Part shown: positions 38,074 through 49,495 of the stretch, piece by piece
How positions within the stretch are numbered: position 1 is the stretch's first letter
How the letters are laid out: each line of letters opens with the position of its first letter
Source: Syncephalis plumigaleata
Taxonomy: Eukaryota; Zoopagomycota; Zoopagomycetes; Zoopagales; Piptocephalidaceae
DNA length: 64,000 bases
Assembly: GCA_025201365.1 (NCBI GenBank)
Contig: JAIXMF010000009.1
Span: 905,485 to 969,484 of the forward strand
Direction: 5' to 3'
Translations under genes and position numbers: made by a program
Notes under the pieces: generated by a model
Told to the model about the DNA's origin: nothing
The model's input: the letters and a program-made list of their open reading frames with translations, nothing else
The model's database searches: none

Positions 38074-41000
38074 ATGGACGGCAAGATCGGATGTATGGAA
38101 GCCCCTACCTTCGGAGGACGCAAGAGTGAAGACCCCGAGAAATGGCTGAGCCGATTCAAGAAGATCAAACGTGCAAACAATTGGCTCGACGACCAAGCAA
38201 TCGCAATGGCAGGAGTCAGCTTAGAAGGGACGGCCGAGGCATGGTATGAATCCATCGAAGAAGTGACTACGACCTGGCAAGAATTCGAGAATGCCTTCCG
38301 TAGTAAATATGTTACCGTTGGCTATAAACATCATGCAACTAGGCAGCTCTTCTCGTATCGTCAAGGAAAAGAAGAATCCATCGACGAGCTACTCACCACA
38401 TTGGATAGCCTGATCAAGCGTGCGGAAATTACAAGCGACGAGGTCAAGTTGGAATTACTAGCTCAAGCTATTCGACCGGAGTACAAGCGTGAATTTCGAA
38501 AGGAAGGTCCAAATACATACCGACGAGCCAAGGAGTTATTACTGCGAGAAGAAAGTCTTGATTTAGAAGCGCAGGATATCTTACCAAGTATCAAGGCATC
38601 CTACGACCAACCAGCGTTAATTGGTCGGACCAAGAGCGAAGAAAGCAAGAGTCAGTCTCTCGAAACCAGCATGGAACGTCTAATGGAGCGATTTCAAGAA
38701 ATGTCGCTCAACATGATACAAGCCATGGTACAAGAAAAGAACAAACCCACGGAACGAAACAATGAGCGTTCATTCAGCGAAAGACGATGTTACAATTGTC
38801 AAGGCAAAGGACATATGGCCCGAGAATGTCCCCAGAGACAAGGAGAAAATCTGAATCTATTAGATAACGATGCTAATGAAGATGATTTGTTCCCCTTAGG
38901 AAAGAGGAAAGAACGAGATATAGCTATTCCCGCTACAAGGAAGAACGCTAGAAAAGCCGTTGCTACCGATATGGAAATGGATATCCAAGAACAGACGGTA
39001 CCAACAACACACGTTGCGCAACCAACGGTACAAGCGAAGGATGTACCACGAAGGAAAGCCCCCGCAGCGAAAGAAGGAAATGTGGCTGCAAGAGTTCCCC
39101 GGCAACCACGAATGCCTCCTAATCTAAATTTGGAGACAGACAGAAATGCGTACAAGATTGAGGATCAACTACGTTCGACGCCAGCAAATATCTCGATTGC
39201 ACAACTGATTTACCAATCACCGGCAATCAGACAACAGTTAGCACGAGCTTTACGACGTGAGATGGATGCCAACAATCTTGATGATGAAATTGGTCACAAT
39301 TACACTTCAGCTCGACGACGTGTAATCATCAACGGTATAGAAGTAATGGCAATTATCGATACTGGAGCTGCCAGCTCGGTGATCAGCCCTGCGTTGGTCT
39401 CACACTTAGGTATACGACCTAGACACCGCGTTGATCGAGTATTGGTCACCGCAGATGGACAACGACATACTCCCCGGCATATGGTGAAAGACTTACCCAT
39501 AAGTATTGGACCCCTCACTTTACCCGCGGATATCATTGTATTCGAAAGAACAGGTCATCTACTGATTCTAGGTATCGACTGGATGAAGAGAAATTCCATT
39601 ACACCAGATATCATTCAAAACAAGTTAATTTATCGAAAGGATGGTATAACAATGGAAATTCCCATGAATACGCAGCAGTACGACGATATCGACCCCCTAT
39701 TAGAGGACGCTCCCGTATTTGCCGCTCCAGACACGCCTCCAACGGATACCGCTAGCATTGAAACCTTATTCGAACATTTCAGTGTACAAAATGAAGGAGT
39801 AACTGCAGTGAACAGTCAGAGCGATTCAGGAAACGATGCAGATCTCGATATCATGGACCCGGACGATCTGTTTGGACTCGCAGTCACTACACCAACCACT
39901 GCTTATCAACCGTTACCGGAAGACGACAGAGCCCAGTTACAAGCGGTAGTTGACGACTTTAAGGATGTTTTCGCAGAGGAAATCGAGGAATTAGGACGTA
40001 CAACCGCAGCAACGCACTCGATTGATACAGGAGATCATTCGCCGGTAAGAATTCGACCTTACCGTGTACCACAAGCAATGCTACGTCAAATCAAAGAAGA
40101 AATCGAGAAGATGAAGCAAAGTGGCGTAATCGAAGAAGCACAATCACCCTGGTGTGCTCCACTTGTGCCCATTCAAAAGAAGAACGGTGGATTACGTCTA
40201 TGTGTCGACTATCGAAAGTTAAATGCAATCACTAGAAAGGATAAGTATCCCTTACCTTTAATTGACGAAATCATGGACGCCTTAGGTGGATCATCAGTTT
40301 ACTCAACACTCGATGCGCGTTCTGGATATTGGCAAGTCCCTTTGGCTACGGAAGACGATCGCGACAAAACGGCTTTTGCAATCCCTGGTGGAGGCTTTTA
40401 CCGCTTTTTAGTTATGCCTTTCGGTCTAGCAAACGCCCCTGGAACGTATCAACGCATGATGGAACGTGTGTTCGCTGATATGTTATGGAAAAACGTCATA
40501 GTATTCATTGACGACATTATTATTTACTCGAAGAATGTGGACGAACATTTGGAACATCTAAAAATAGCCCTCGATAGATGCCGAAAAGTTCAACTTCAAC
40601 TATCTCCCACTAAATGCTTCATTGGATATCAAGGACTGGAATATTTAGGTTTTCGAATTTCAGCTCATGGTTTAGCACCCACCCCGAACAAAATCGATGC
40701 GATTATACATGCTAAACCACCTACTAACGCTACGACAGTTAGATCATTTATGGGCCTGGCCAGTTATTATAGACGCTTTGTGGAAGGCTTTGCAACTATA
40801 TCACGCCCATTAAATCGATTAATGCGGAAGAATACGCCCTGGTCGTGGGATGAAGATCAAATAGAAGCGTTTCAAACGTTGCAATCCAAACTCGCTAACG
40901 CTCCTATTCTACGATTTGTAGATTGGAACTTACCTTTTGTTTTAACTACAGATGGATCTGGACGAGGTCTTGGAGCAATCCTACAACAACGGTTGCCCGA

Positions 41001-42615
41001 TCAGAAGGAAGTTGTTATTTCTTATGCTAGCCGTAGTCTCAGTCAAGCCGAAAGCAATTATAGTCCCACCCACCTGGAAGGACTCGCCGTCATATGGGCT
41101 GTAAAGCATTACCGACATTACCTGTATGGACGACGATTTACGCTTAAAACGGATCACTCTGCATTATTATCGCTATTTAAGACGTCAGAACCACTCACCG
41201 GTCGACTAGCTAGATGGCAATTAATGTTAATGGAATACGACTACGACATCGAACATATCAAAGGCAAGATAAACCCGGCCGATTACTTATCTCGACATCC
41301 AGCTCCTATGGAACAGCATACCGACCTATTTGCAATGTCATTCACCTTCTATAACGCAACTAGAGATTATGTGAACAAAATGGTTTATCCTACCAACGCC
41401 ACGGAAATTGAAAGAAAGCGATTACGAAGAATCGCAGGAAAGTATAAGGTTATCGATGATAAATTGTATCAAGTTATCAATAATCAGGAAAAGGAAGTAT
41501 TACATGAGCATAACGCTCACGAGGAAATAGCAAGGATACATAATGAAGGACACAATGGTGTCGAAAATACATGGAGACGTGTGAAGATGCGTTTCGCCGG
41601 CATCGGTTTATACAAAGTCGTAAAAGAAGTAGTAAAAGGATGCGACATATGCCAGCGAAATACCACGACGGCCATTAGACAGGAACCTATGCATTCTATC
41701 AGTTCCAGTTATCCATTCCAATTACTCGGTGTTGACGCCATGGGACCCATCAACCCCATCAGTACGTCTGGAAATCGATATATTTTGACAGCTATCGATT
41801 ACTTCACTAAATGGCCTATTGCTCGAGCTACCAAGGATATCACCACTGAGACGGTCATTCGTTTCTTAATAGAAGATGTTGTGGCATTATATGGAGTTCC
41901 TCAGCAGTTAATTACGGATCGAGGAGCCGACTTCACGAGCGATTTAGCCGACGAATTCTTTAAGTATTTACGAATTCATCATACTCCTACTACTGCTTAT
42001 AGACCACAAGCGAACGGTCAAGTAGAACGGTTAAATCGAACATTGAAAGAGCAGCTAACTAAACTGACTAACGGCAATTTACAATGGGATGTAGATTTAT
42101 GGAAAGCTTTATTAGTTATTCGCACCATGACCAGTGCTACTACGAAGTTTACCCCTAGTCGTTTGTTATATGGTTATGAGCTCAAAACGCCAGCCGTGTG
42201 GACGTTGAATACGAATAGTTTCATTGATTCCGAAGAAGAATACGATCAGCGTTTACAAAGTATTCAGTACGAATTACCGAAGTTACGAGAAGTGGCTCAA
42301 GAGAATACGCGAATTGCACAGATACGTCAGAAGATTCGCTACGATCGAACGGTTCAACCGCGTTCTTTCCAACCAAATACGGAGGTTTTATTACGGGTAA
42401 TGGTATCATCAAGCGGAAAATTCACTAACTTGTATGATGGACCGTACAAAGTCATTCGTTTATTACACCCCGGTACTTACCTTATATCGGATGGTAAGAG
42501 TTTCGATATCGTTCACGTCGACAGACTTAAACCATACCATGAATATCAACAAATGATACCTGTCGTTCGACCAAGCCAACTACGATCCACTCTTCGCCGC
42601 TTCCGACAACCTTGA
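38074..42615 (+). CDS. Ty3/gypsy Gag-Pol polyprotein, single intact frame
   Basis: 1513 codons with no stop or shift. Order by residue: Gag capsid-like domain (about 24-110, with WLSRFKKI and GTAEAWYESI); CCHC zinc knuckle (239-252, CYNCQGKGHMAREC); aspartic protease (IIDTGAASSVIS, about 427); reverse transcriptase (about 660-840, with LRLCVDYRKLNA and the active site FIDD near 811); RNase H (TTDGSGRGLGAIL, about 960); integrase zinc finger (H-x3-H ... CDICQ, about 1155-1195); integrase core D-D-E (GVDAMGP near 1218, TDRGADF near 1280, GQVERLNRTL near 1314); and a C-terminal GPY/F module (YDGPYKVIR, about 1454). No chromodomain follows. Gag and Pol share one frame as in Tf1-type elements, so the Gag:Pol ratio must be set after translation. 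Everything needed for transposition appears intact. Confidence 0.95.
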   Translation: MDGKIGCMEAPTFGGRKSEDPEKWLSRFKKIKRANNWLDDQAIAMAGVSLEGTAEAWYESIEEVTTTWQEFENAFRSKYVTVGYKHHATRQLFSYRQGKEESIDELLTTLDSLIKRAEITSDEVKLELLAQAIRPEYKREFRKEGPNTYRRAKELLLREESLDLEAQDILPSIKASYDQPALIGRTKSEESKSQSLETSMERLMERFQEMSLNMIQAMVQEKNKPTERNNERSFSERRCYNCQGKGHMARECPQRQGENLNLLDNDANEDDLFPLGKRKERDIAIPATRKNARKAVATDMEMDIQEQTVPTTHVAQPTVQAKDVPRRKAPAAKEGNVAARVPRQPRMPPNLNLETDRNAYKIEDQLRSTPANISIAQLIYQSPAIRQQLARALRREMDANNLDDEIGHNYTSARRRVIINGIEVMAIIDTGAASSVISPALVSHLGIRPRHRVDRVLVTADGQRHTPRHMVKDLPISIGPLTLPADIIVFERTGHLLILGIDWMKRNSITPDIIQNKLIYRKDGITMEIPMNTQQYDDIDPLLEDAPVFAAPDTPPTDTASIETLFEHFSVQNEGVTAVNSQSDSGNDADLDIMDPDDLFGLAVTTPTTAYQPLPEDDRAQLQAVVDDFKDVFAEEIEELGRTTAATHSIDTGDHSPVRIRPYRVPQAMLRQIKEEIEKMKQSGVIEEAQSPWCAPLVPIQKKNGGLRLCVDYRKLNAITRKDKYPLPLIDEIMDALGGSSVYSTLDARSGYWQVPLATEDDRDKTAFAIPGGGFYRFLVMPFGLANAPGTYQRMMERVFADMLWKNVIVFIDDIIIYSKNVDEHLEHLKIALDRCRKVQLQLSPTKCFIGYQGLEYLGFRISAHGLAPTPNKIDAIIHAKPPTNATTVRSFMGLASYYRRFVEGFATISRPLNRLMRKNTPWSWDEDQIEAFQTLQSKLANAPILRFVDWNLPFVLTTDGSGRGLGAILQQRLPDQKEVVISYASRSLSQAESNYSPTHLEGLAVIWAVKHYRHYLYGRRFTLKTDHSALLSLFKTSEPLTGRLARWQLMLMEYDYDIEHIKGKINPADYLSRHPAPMEQHTDLFAMSFTFYNATRDYVNKMVYPTNATEIERKRLRRIAGKYKVIDDKLYQVINNQEKEVLHEHNAHEEIARIHNEGHNGVENTWRRVKMRFAGIGLYKVVKEVVKGCDICQRNTTTAIRQEPMHSISSSYPFQLLGVDAMGPINPISTSGNRYILTAIDYFTKWPIARATKDITTETVIRFLIEDVVALYGVPQQLITDRGADFTSDLADEFFKYLRIHHTPTTAYRPQANGQVERLNRTLKEQLTKLTNGNLQWDVDLWKALLVIRTMTSATTKFTPSRLLYGYELKTPAVWTLNTNSFIDSEEEYDQRLQSIQYELPKLREVAQENTRIAQIRQKIRYDRTVQPRSFQPNTEVLLRVMVSSSGKFTNLYDGPYKVIRLLHPGTYLISDGKSFDIVHVDRLKPYHEYQQMIPVVRPSQLRSTLRRFRQP

Positions 42616-42643
42616 ACGAGGACGTCAAGCATTTGTGTGGGCA

Positions 42644-43143
42644 TGTAATCCGCTCCTGTGATATATGAACTTCACAGTAGGATTTCCTCACTTTAACGAA
42701 TCTCCACCTAGATTTGATCACGTGATGATACACTTGCTCATTACTACGTCAGGATCTATAACGATCACCCACTCGCCTCTTATTCCCTTACACAAACAAT
42801 CAACAACCACCCGACGATTCAACATAAAGTAGCATTCGCCATGCTACGCTTCCCGCTCATCAACAAGTACTACGCGAACTAGTACATCTTCGACTAACTC
42901 GGCAAAGATGCGCTGTAGCAAACTCACATCTACTGCTGGTACCTCTTTACATTCATAGCTGTTCTAGCTATATAAGCGTACTTACATTTATACGAAATAA
43001 AGACATTATCTTATCACACACTTACTCATCGAACAATACCCTCTACTCTACAATTCTCTCAACTTATCATAGTGTCTTATCTTAACACGAGCTCTCGAAT
43101 CTATCGTAACATTATTTCAGGCAGAACAAATTGCCGCGTTACA
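42644..43143 (+). repeat. 3' LTR
   Basis: 500 bases from TGTAATCCGC to GCGTTACA, 28 bases past the gag-pol stop. It is uninterrupted and defines the original LTR sequence. Carries the same TATA box (near 42968) and AATAAA. Confidence 0.95.
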
Positions 43144-43388
43144 AGATTTTTTTGCTATTTTTGCCATGGCAATCTGCATGATTTTAGACCGCTATTTTTT
43201 TTGCAGCCACATTTCCACCCGATTTTTTATGCTACGAGCAGATACGAGTAATTATACGTATTTCTAGCTTATCTAGAATCTATTTGGTTGAATTATAGAC
43301 GCGTACGCTTAGTTTTACGTTTTTACGTAGCTGTAAATCAATGGCTGAAGAGCCGCCGCTCGATGGTCGTACACAACGGTCTTATGGT

Positions 43389-43460
43389 GGTTTTATGGTG
43401 TAATGGCTAGCACGAGAGACTTTGAATCTCTAGATCCGAGTTCGATCCTCGGTAAGACCT
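43389..43460 (+). tRNA. tRNA-Gln(TTG)
   Basis: Acceptor GGTTTTA pairs with TAAGACC. The anticodon stem AGAGA/TCTCT encloses loop CTTTGAA with anticodon TTG. The T arm CCGAG-TTCGATC-CTCGG pairs perfectly. Discriminator T. A TTTTT run at 43464 serves as Pol III terminator. Before the LTR element arrived it lay about 250 bases from tRNA-Ser in divergent orientation. Confidence 0.93.
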
Positions 43461-43866
43461 GTGTTTTTGCTAATTTTTTATATAAATATTATTGCTATTT
43501 TGGATTAGCAAGATGCCGCAGTAAACGCGTATTCATAACTGATGCACTAGATTAGCCACTAAGGGCTGTGTAAACCAGTAATAATGCTGGTAAAGCTTAG
43601 CGGTTAAAGTTGAACTTATTATTTTATTGCATTAGTTACTATTCGTTATCTGTCATCTAACGATAATGTATAGCTATTAGTCAGTATTAGCTTGTTATTG
43701 TATTCAGTTAAGGAATAAAGTATGACTACATGTATTAGATTAGTGAGTCAAAATGAATGAGGTAGTACGCGCGCTCTATTTAATAGATTAGCGCGCGCGT
43801 GTGTGTGTGCTGTGTCGAGTAATTCGCGTTCTTTTTTATTACTGTTGTTGTTTCCACCACCCTATC
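43461..43866. other. Spacer between tRNA-Gln and RAD50
   Basis: Begins with the tRNA terminator and ends with a GC/GT alternating run (43787-43810) just before the RAD50 leader. Nothing else recognised. Confidence 0.4.
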
Positions 43867-46800
43867 ATGTCGTGTATTGAAAAGCTTCTAATTCGTGGTA
43901 TCCGTTCATTTGATCCACAAGGCACTAACGTCATCGAGTTCTACAAACCGTTGACGATTATCGTTGGACATAATGGTGCGGGCAAAACGGTAAGTAGATA
44001 GTGTTTTAGCGTGCCAGCGAGACTAACGACGCTCACGGTCTCTACATAGACGATTATAGAATGTCTAAAGTACATTACTACAGGAGATTTGCCACCCAAC
44101 AGTAAAGGCGGTGCGTTTATCAACGATCCCAAGGTAAGTGTTCGTACACGAGATTACGATAAGACGGCACTGATGTAGCGAGATACGGCTAGATTGCTAG
44201 AGAGGCGGAAGTAAAAGCGCAGATTAAACTGAAATTCCGAAATGTCAACGGTCGCTCCATGGTATGCACACGTAGTATGATGCTGACGCAGAAAAAGTCA
44301 ACGGTCTCGCAAAAGACGCTGGAGGGCGTGCTACTTACTAAGGATCCCGAGACGGGCGAGGTATGTACACGGTGCAACAAGTTGGTAAACGGCTCGATAC
44401 TCACGTATAGGTTTGTTTGTATGCACATATAGCAAGTTAGCTTAAGCTCGAGATGTGCGGATCTGGATGCCGATATGCCAATGCAACTTGGTATTTCAAA
44501 GGCAATCCTCGATAATGTCGTGTTCTGCCATCAAGAAGAGTCAAATTGGTAGGTCATATAAGAGCAATAATTGGTATGGAATTGTATTAACATCGTCGAC
44601 AAATACGATAGGCCATTGTCTGAACCAAGTATTCTAAAGAAAAAGTTTGACGAGATATTTGCAGCTACGAGGTAGGATGATGGTGGCAGAAGCAAGCAGT
44701 GTATATTGCATCACACATAACTGACTGCTTTATTACGTTAGATATACGAAAGCGCTTGATGCTATTAAGAATATAAGGAAAGAAAAGGGCGTTGATTTAA
44801 AGATGGATAAGCAAAAGCTCGAGTTCGTAGAGGTAGATCATGAAAAAGCCAAAAAGGTAGGCAGCTATGCGTGGAGGGAGAGGGAGATCATCGAATGACG
44901 GTAGATGACGTTGCTATCCATTTTCGTAGATTGAGAGTATGGTGGAGAGCACACGACGCGATGTTGATCAATTCACTAAGCGAATGGCCGAACTGGAGCA
45001 AGAGTTGAGCGTCGTTAACATGGAGATTGAATCGGCGATGGACAAATTACAGGAGTACCAGCAGAAAGCATCCCAGCTGGATATCCTGCGTAGCGAGCAG
45101 CAACAAGCTCAATCGGAATTGGATCGACTGCAAAGTACCATGACGGAACTTCCAGGTATATAATCGAGATATTGCCATGTAAATAACACCAACTAATAGT
45201 AGGCGTATTAGATTCACAAGAGCGTCTGGAGGAGATGTTGCAAGAGTTGAGAGATAGTTTCTCTAATCGAGCAGAAGCTATGAAGTCACTGGAAAATACC
45301 AAAATGACACTAGAGAAGGATATTGAAGTGTGCAGAGGGCAAAAGAGTAAACTGAATACTCAGCTTGGAGCACTGAATGCTGCATACGAGGTATTTATTC
45401 ATGAATGGCTGCAGTAGATAGTGTAGACTAATGGAGACTTGCCATTCACTAGACGTATATCGGTAATCTACACGTATGCGAGGAAATTATCCGCGAGCTT
45501 GATCGAGACATGGGCATAAACCAGATTACCGAGTCAGATTCATTAAGCCACGAGGTTATTGAAACATTTATTGGAAGGCTATCAACATTGACGAATGAGA
45601 AGCTACGTAGTATGGATGAAGTAAAGGTGAGTCTATGATGCTATTACATGAAGAGCAATGTATTTAATAAGCAAATAAATATATGATAGACAACCTATCG
45701 TGTACAAGAGGGTAAATACGCGCAACAACGACAGCAAATGGAACAAACCATTGCCAGCGCTAATGCTCGGAAACAGGCAGCAAGCCGTGGTATAGTAAGT
45801 GGATAGAATGAATAAGTGGATAGTGCTAACGTATGGATAACGTATAGGATGCAGCTAATCAAAAGATATCCGAGTATATGGCAGAGATGAACACTCTATC
45901 GGGAGCGGAAGCGCAGTTACGTTTGAAGGAGCGACGTTTAGCAGATGAGGTAAGAACTATTATAGTGAGTAGTGCGATATTGGCTACTTACAGTGTGCGT
46001 AAATTGAATAGGAGGCAAAACTCGAAGAGACACGTCAACGACATCAAGGCGATGAAGCAGACAATGAAGAACGCGAGCTTGATCGGAAAGTACGCGAAAT
46101 GGAAATGAACATCTCGCGTATCGACGACGAGGCCATGTCATTGGGTAGATCAAGTCAACGAAGAACGGAATTAGGATTGAAACGACGTGAACTTGCAGAG
46201 AAACAAATGGAGCATGCTAATCGGTAAAGTGGACTAATAGATCGAGTATATAATGTATTGATTGATTGAACACTAGAATGGAGGAGTTGCAGCGTGGCTT
46301 ATTGAAGGAACTCGACAAACAAGTGGACATTAGCGCGTTGGAAAGTGAAATAGACCTGTTCAATCTGCAATGCAGTCAACGAATGGTCTCGACCGATAAC
46401 GAGCATGCCGAGATTGCCAAGTCGTTAGCGGCCATTGAGGCAAAGATTGCACTTAATCAATTAGCATTGGAAAAGAAACAGGAGGAACTTGAAGGTTTGC
46501 AATACAGTTATTACATCTTTATAGTAATAATAATAATGTCATATATACATATAGATAAACAAAACAAGATTCGTTCTGCTTGTGGTAATGAAGATCTACC
46601 GGCAGCACTCTTGATGCTAGATCAAAACTGTGCCGATCAGATAGAGTAAGTGATGATTGTTACAGGACATGCTAGAATGATCCTAAATAGTATTCGTAAT
46701 ATTTATATTGCTAGACAAGTGGCACAATTACGAGCAGCAGCAGAGATGTATAAAATGTTTATTACACGAGCGGAAAAGAACCATCATTGTCCGTTGTGCT

Positions 46801-49413
46801 CGCGCGACTTTTCCGATTCGAGCAGTGAGACTCAGTTCATTGCATCGGTAAGATTTGAATAGTATTCATGATGATTGTACCTAACATTGTAATACATACA
46901 AGTTGCGTGAACGTCAAGCAAAAGCGCCACATGTACTAGCTATGGCTGAAAAAGAGCTGGAGCAAATGGAAAATAGTCGAGCGGCATTACGATCAATGTC
47001 GCCATTGTGGGATGATGTCGTACGATTGAGAACCGTGGAAATACCGCAGATTGTCGAGCAAATGAAGTTGGACAATAATGAACGAGAGACTACTTGTACA
47101 AGCTTGGAGCGGGTAAGCACATCGTAAATGATCGATCATTAACCATAACACTATATGTATAATCGATTGAATTAGCTGAAAACACTACGTGATACTACAC
47201 GATTGCAACATGAGGCAGCACGTAACCTGCAGCGAAAGAAAGAGGAAGGTCAACGATTTAAGCAGGAGATTGACGAGATTGAACGGACCATTGTAAAGAT
47301 TGAGGAGGAACTGCGCGTGTCGGGAAGTACGAAAACCCTTGAAGAATGCCAGCAAGAACGTGAGAAGCAATCCGATTTATTGTAAGTAATAGAGCGGTAG
47401 TGCTTATGGTGTATTTACGAGTGGCATCGTGTATTTAGGAAAACACTACGTCGTCAACGGGATCGTGTGATACAACAGAAGCTAGCGTATAAGGATGAAT
47501 TGCAATTCCAAATGGATGCTGTACATGCGGAACGAACGCAAGTACATCAACTGAGGCATAATATCGAGCGACATCGCCAGTTGGATCTGATGATTGAGGA
47601 GCAGCAGAGTGAGTCGCGTAAGCTTCAACAGGATGTTCGGGTAAGTGATATGCGTTTGAGCATAATGGCCGGTGCTAACATACACTACACTACACTACTA
47701 GGCTTGTGAAGCACAGCTTAACGAAATAATACCAAAGCGAGAAGCGCTAGATAGTCAAATCAGTGCAAGTAATGTTGAGAAGGAGGCACGCGAGAAGGAT
47801 ATACAAAAGGATCTGGATATGCTACAGAATGGTGCCACTCGTGTTCGTAGCATTGTGGAAAGTCTAGAACGGTAAGCATCGGATAAAGATGTGCTAATAA
47901 ACTAACTGACCAATTACTTGTGTACAACAGTTATTCAGTAGAAGGAGGACAGAAGGAGATACGCTTGTGTGAGAGTGAAATCACTAGAGTGGATGAACGA
48001 ACAGAAGAGATCGGCCGTCAAATCAACGATATTATTAAGCAAATACACGATGTAGATAAGCAAGCGGCAGAAATGAGCAAGATAGAGCGTAACATCTATG
48101 ACAACATACGATCGCGTACCCTAGTAAAGGAGCACGAGAAGCGACAACAACAAATACAAGAGCTAAAGCAAGAGTGTGCCCATTACGATCATGTATCCTA
48201 TAGTCAACGACAACAATCGCTAAAGGAGCAGCAATCCAAGTTGAATCGAGAGGTGAGTCAGTTACTGTTATAACATGGCATATATGTAATAACAACACCA
48301 TTGTACACGTCCTATTATTGTTATTGTTGTTATTATTAGCGAGCAGGATTAGAAGGAGAAGTAAAACAAATGCAAGATCAAGTTGTACGACTACGCCACG
48401 AATTGAATACAGATTATAAGAATATCGAGCAGACTCACAAGCAGCAATTTGTTAAAGTCAAGGCAAGTACATGACGAGCAATGATTATGCATGATTGATC
48501 ACAACTAATAATCATACCATTTAGACGACTGAACTAGCGGTTCAGGATATGGAGACATATAGTAAAGCATTGGATCAGTAAGTGATATTTGTTATAGTAT
48601 ATGAAATGGCTTACTTCAACTCTTTTGTATTATAACTAGGGCTATTATGCGATATCATTCGGCTAAAATGAAGGAAGTCAACAAGATCATTAGAGAGTTG
48701 TGGATTAGCACTTATCAAGGCAATGGTAAGAGCATGTCATCTGGTAGTTGTGAACCATTTGTTGACATACAGATTAATAGACATTGACACGATTGAGATA
48801 CGATCTGATCATGAAGCAACACGCGGTAATCGCTCGTATAATTATCGAGTAAGTAATGCAGTATGATAGGATTATGACAACTAACAATGTCGACAACAAT
48901 GATCATTAAGGTGGTGATGCTTAAAGGCAACACCGAGTTGGATATGCGAGGTCGATGCAGTGCTGGACAGAAAGTGCTCACCTCGTTGATTATTCGTCTT
49001 GCATTGGCCGAGTCATTCTGTCTAGATTGCGGCATTATCGCTCTTGATGAGCCTACTACCAATCTGGACAGAGAGAATATCGAAAGTCTAGCGGAAAGTC
49101 TAGCCAGGTAATTAGATTCATTATAATCGTGTTATTAAATAATACTAATGTCATAGAATATCATGTTAAACTAGTATTGTACGAACAAGAAGAAAACAGC
49201 AAAACTTTCAATTGATTATCATTACACACGATGAAGAATTTATGCAATTGCTCGGTAAATCTGAACTGGCCGATTATTACTGGCGTGTATTTAAAGATGT
49301 CAAGTAAGTGATACACACTCATATTTATAATGTATGTATTGACTATTGTAAATGGTATAAATAATAATAGTCAACACTCGACCATTGAACGACAAGCAAT
49401 TGCATTTGCCTAG
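43867..49413 (+). CDS. RAD50: RAD50 DNA double-strand break repair ATPase
   Basis: Rad50 is the SMC-like ATPase of the Mre11-Rad50 complex that senses and tethers broken DNA ends and telomeres. The gene has about 20 exons with introns near 50-60 bases. The N-lobe gives [18 protein letters not shown] and Walker A (GHNGAGKT, 43966-43989, split from the next T by intron 1). FCHQEESN marks the Q-loop region. Long Glu/Lys/Gln-rich coiled coils fill 44750-46700 and 46900-48600. Between them HCPLCSRDF (near 46788) is the CxxC zinc hook that dimerises Rad50. The C-lobe has the ABC signature [20 protein letters not shown] (near 48956), Walker [13 protein letters not shown] (near 49033) and the His switch IITHDEEF (near 49218). 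No frame break was noticed. The C-terminus FERQ-type tail differs little from the family. Stop is 82 bases from the convergent BCKDK stop. Confidence 0.93.
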
Positions 49414-49495
49414 TGTATTATACCAGATATAGAATATAATATAAAGCATGGTGAGTTAATCAGTCAGTCAGTCAATTAGTCAGTATCGATATAGT

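Larger units (their letters stand above)
37144..43143 (+). mobile_element. Complete Ty3/gypsy LTR retrotransposon (carries a SINE in its 5' LTR)
   Basis: Two LTRs of 500 bases (5' copy plus a 340-base SINE-related interruption) flank one intact gag-pol frame. LTRs begin TG and end CA. The flanks share AGAT (37140-37143 and 43144-43147), a likely 4-base target duplication. By eye the LTR copies are identical outside the SINE, so the insertion is young. The integrase lies after RNase H, which is the gypsy order. Confidence 0.93.
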
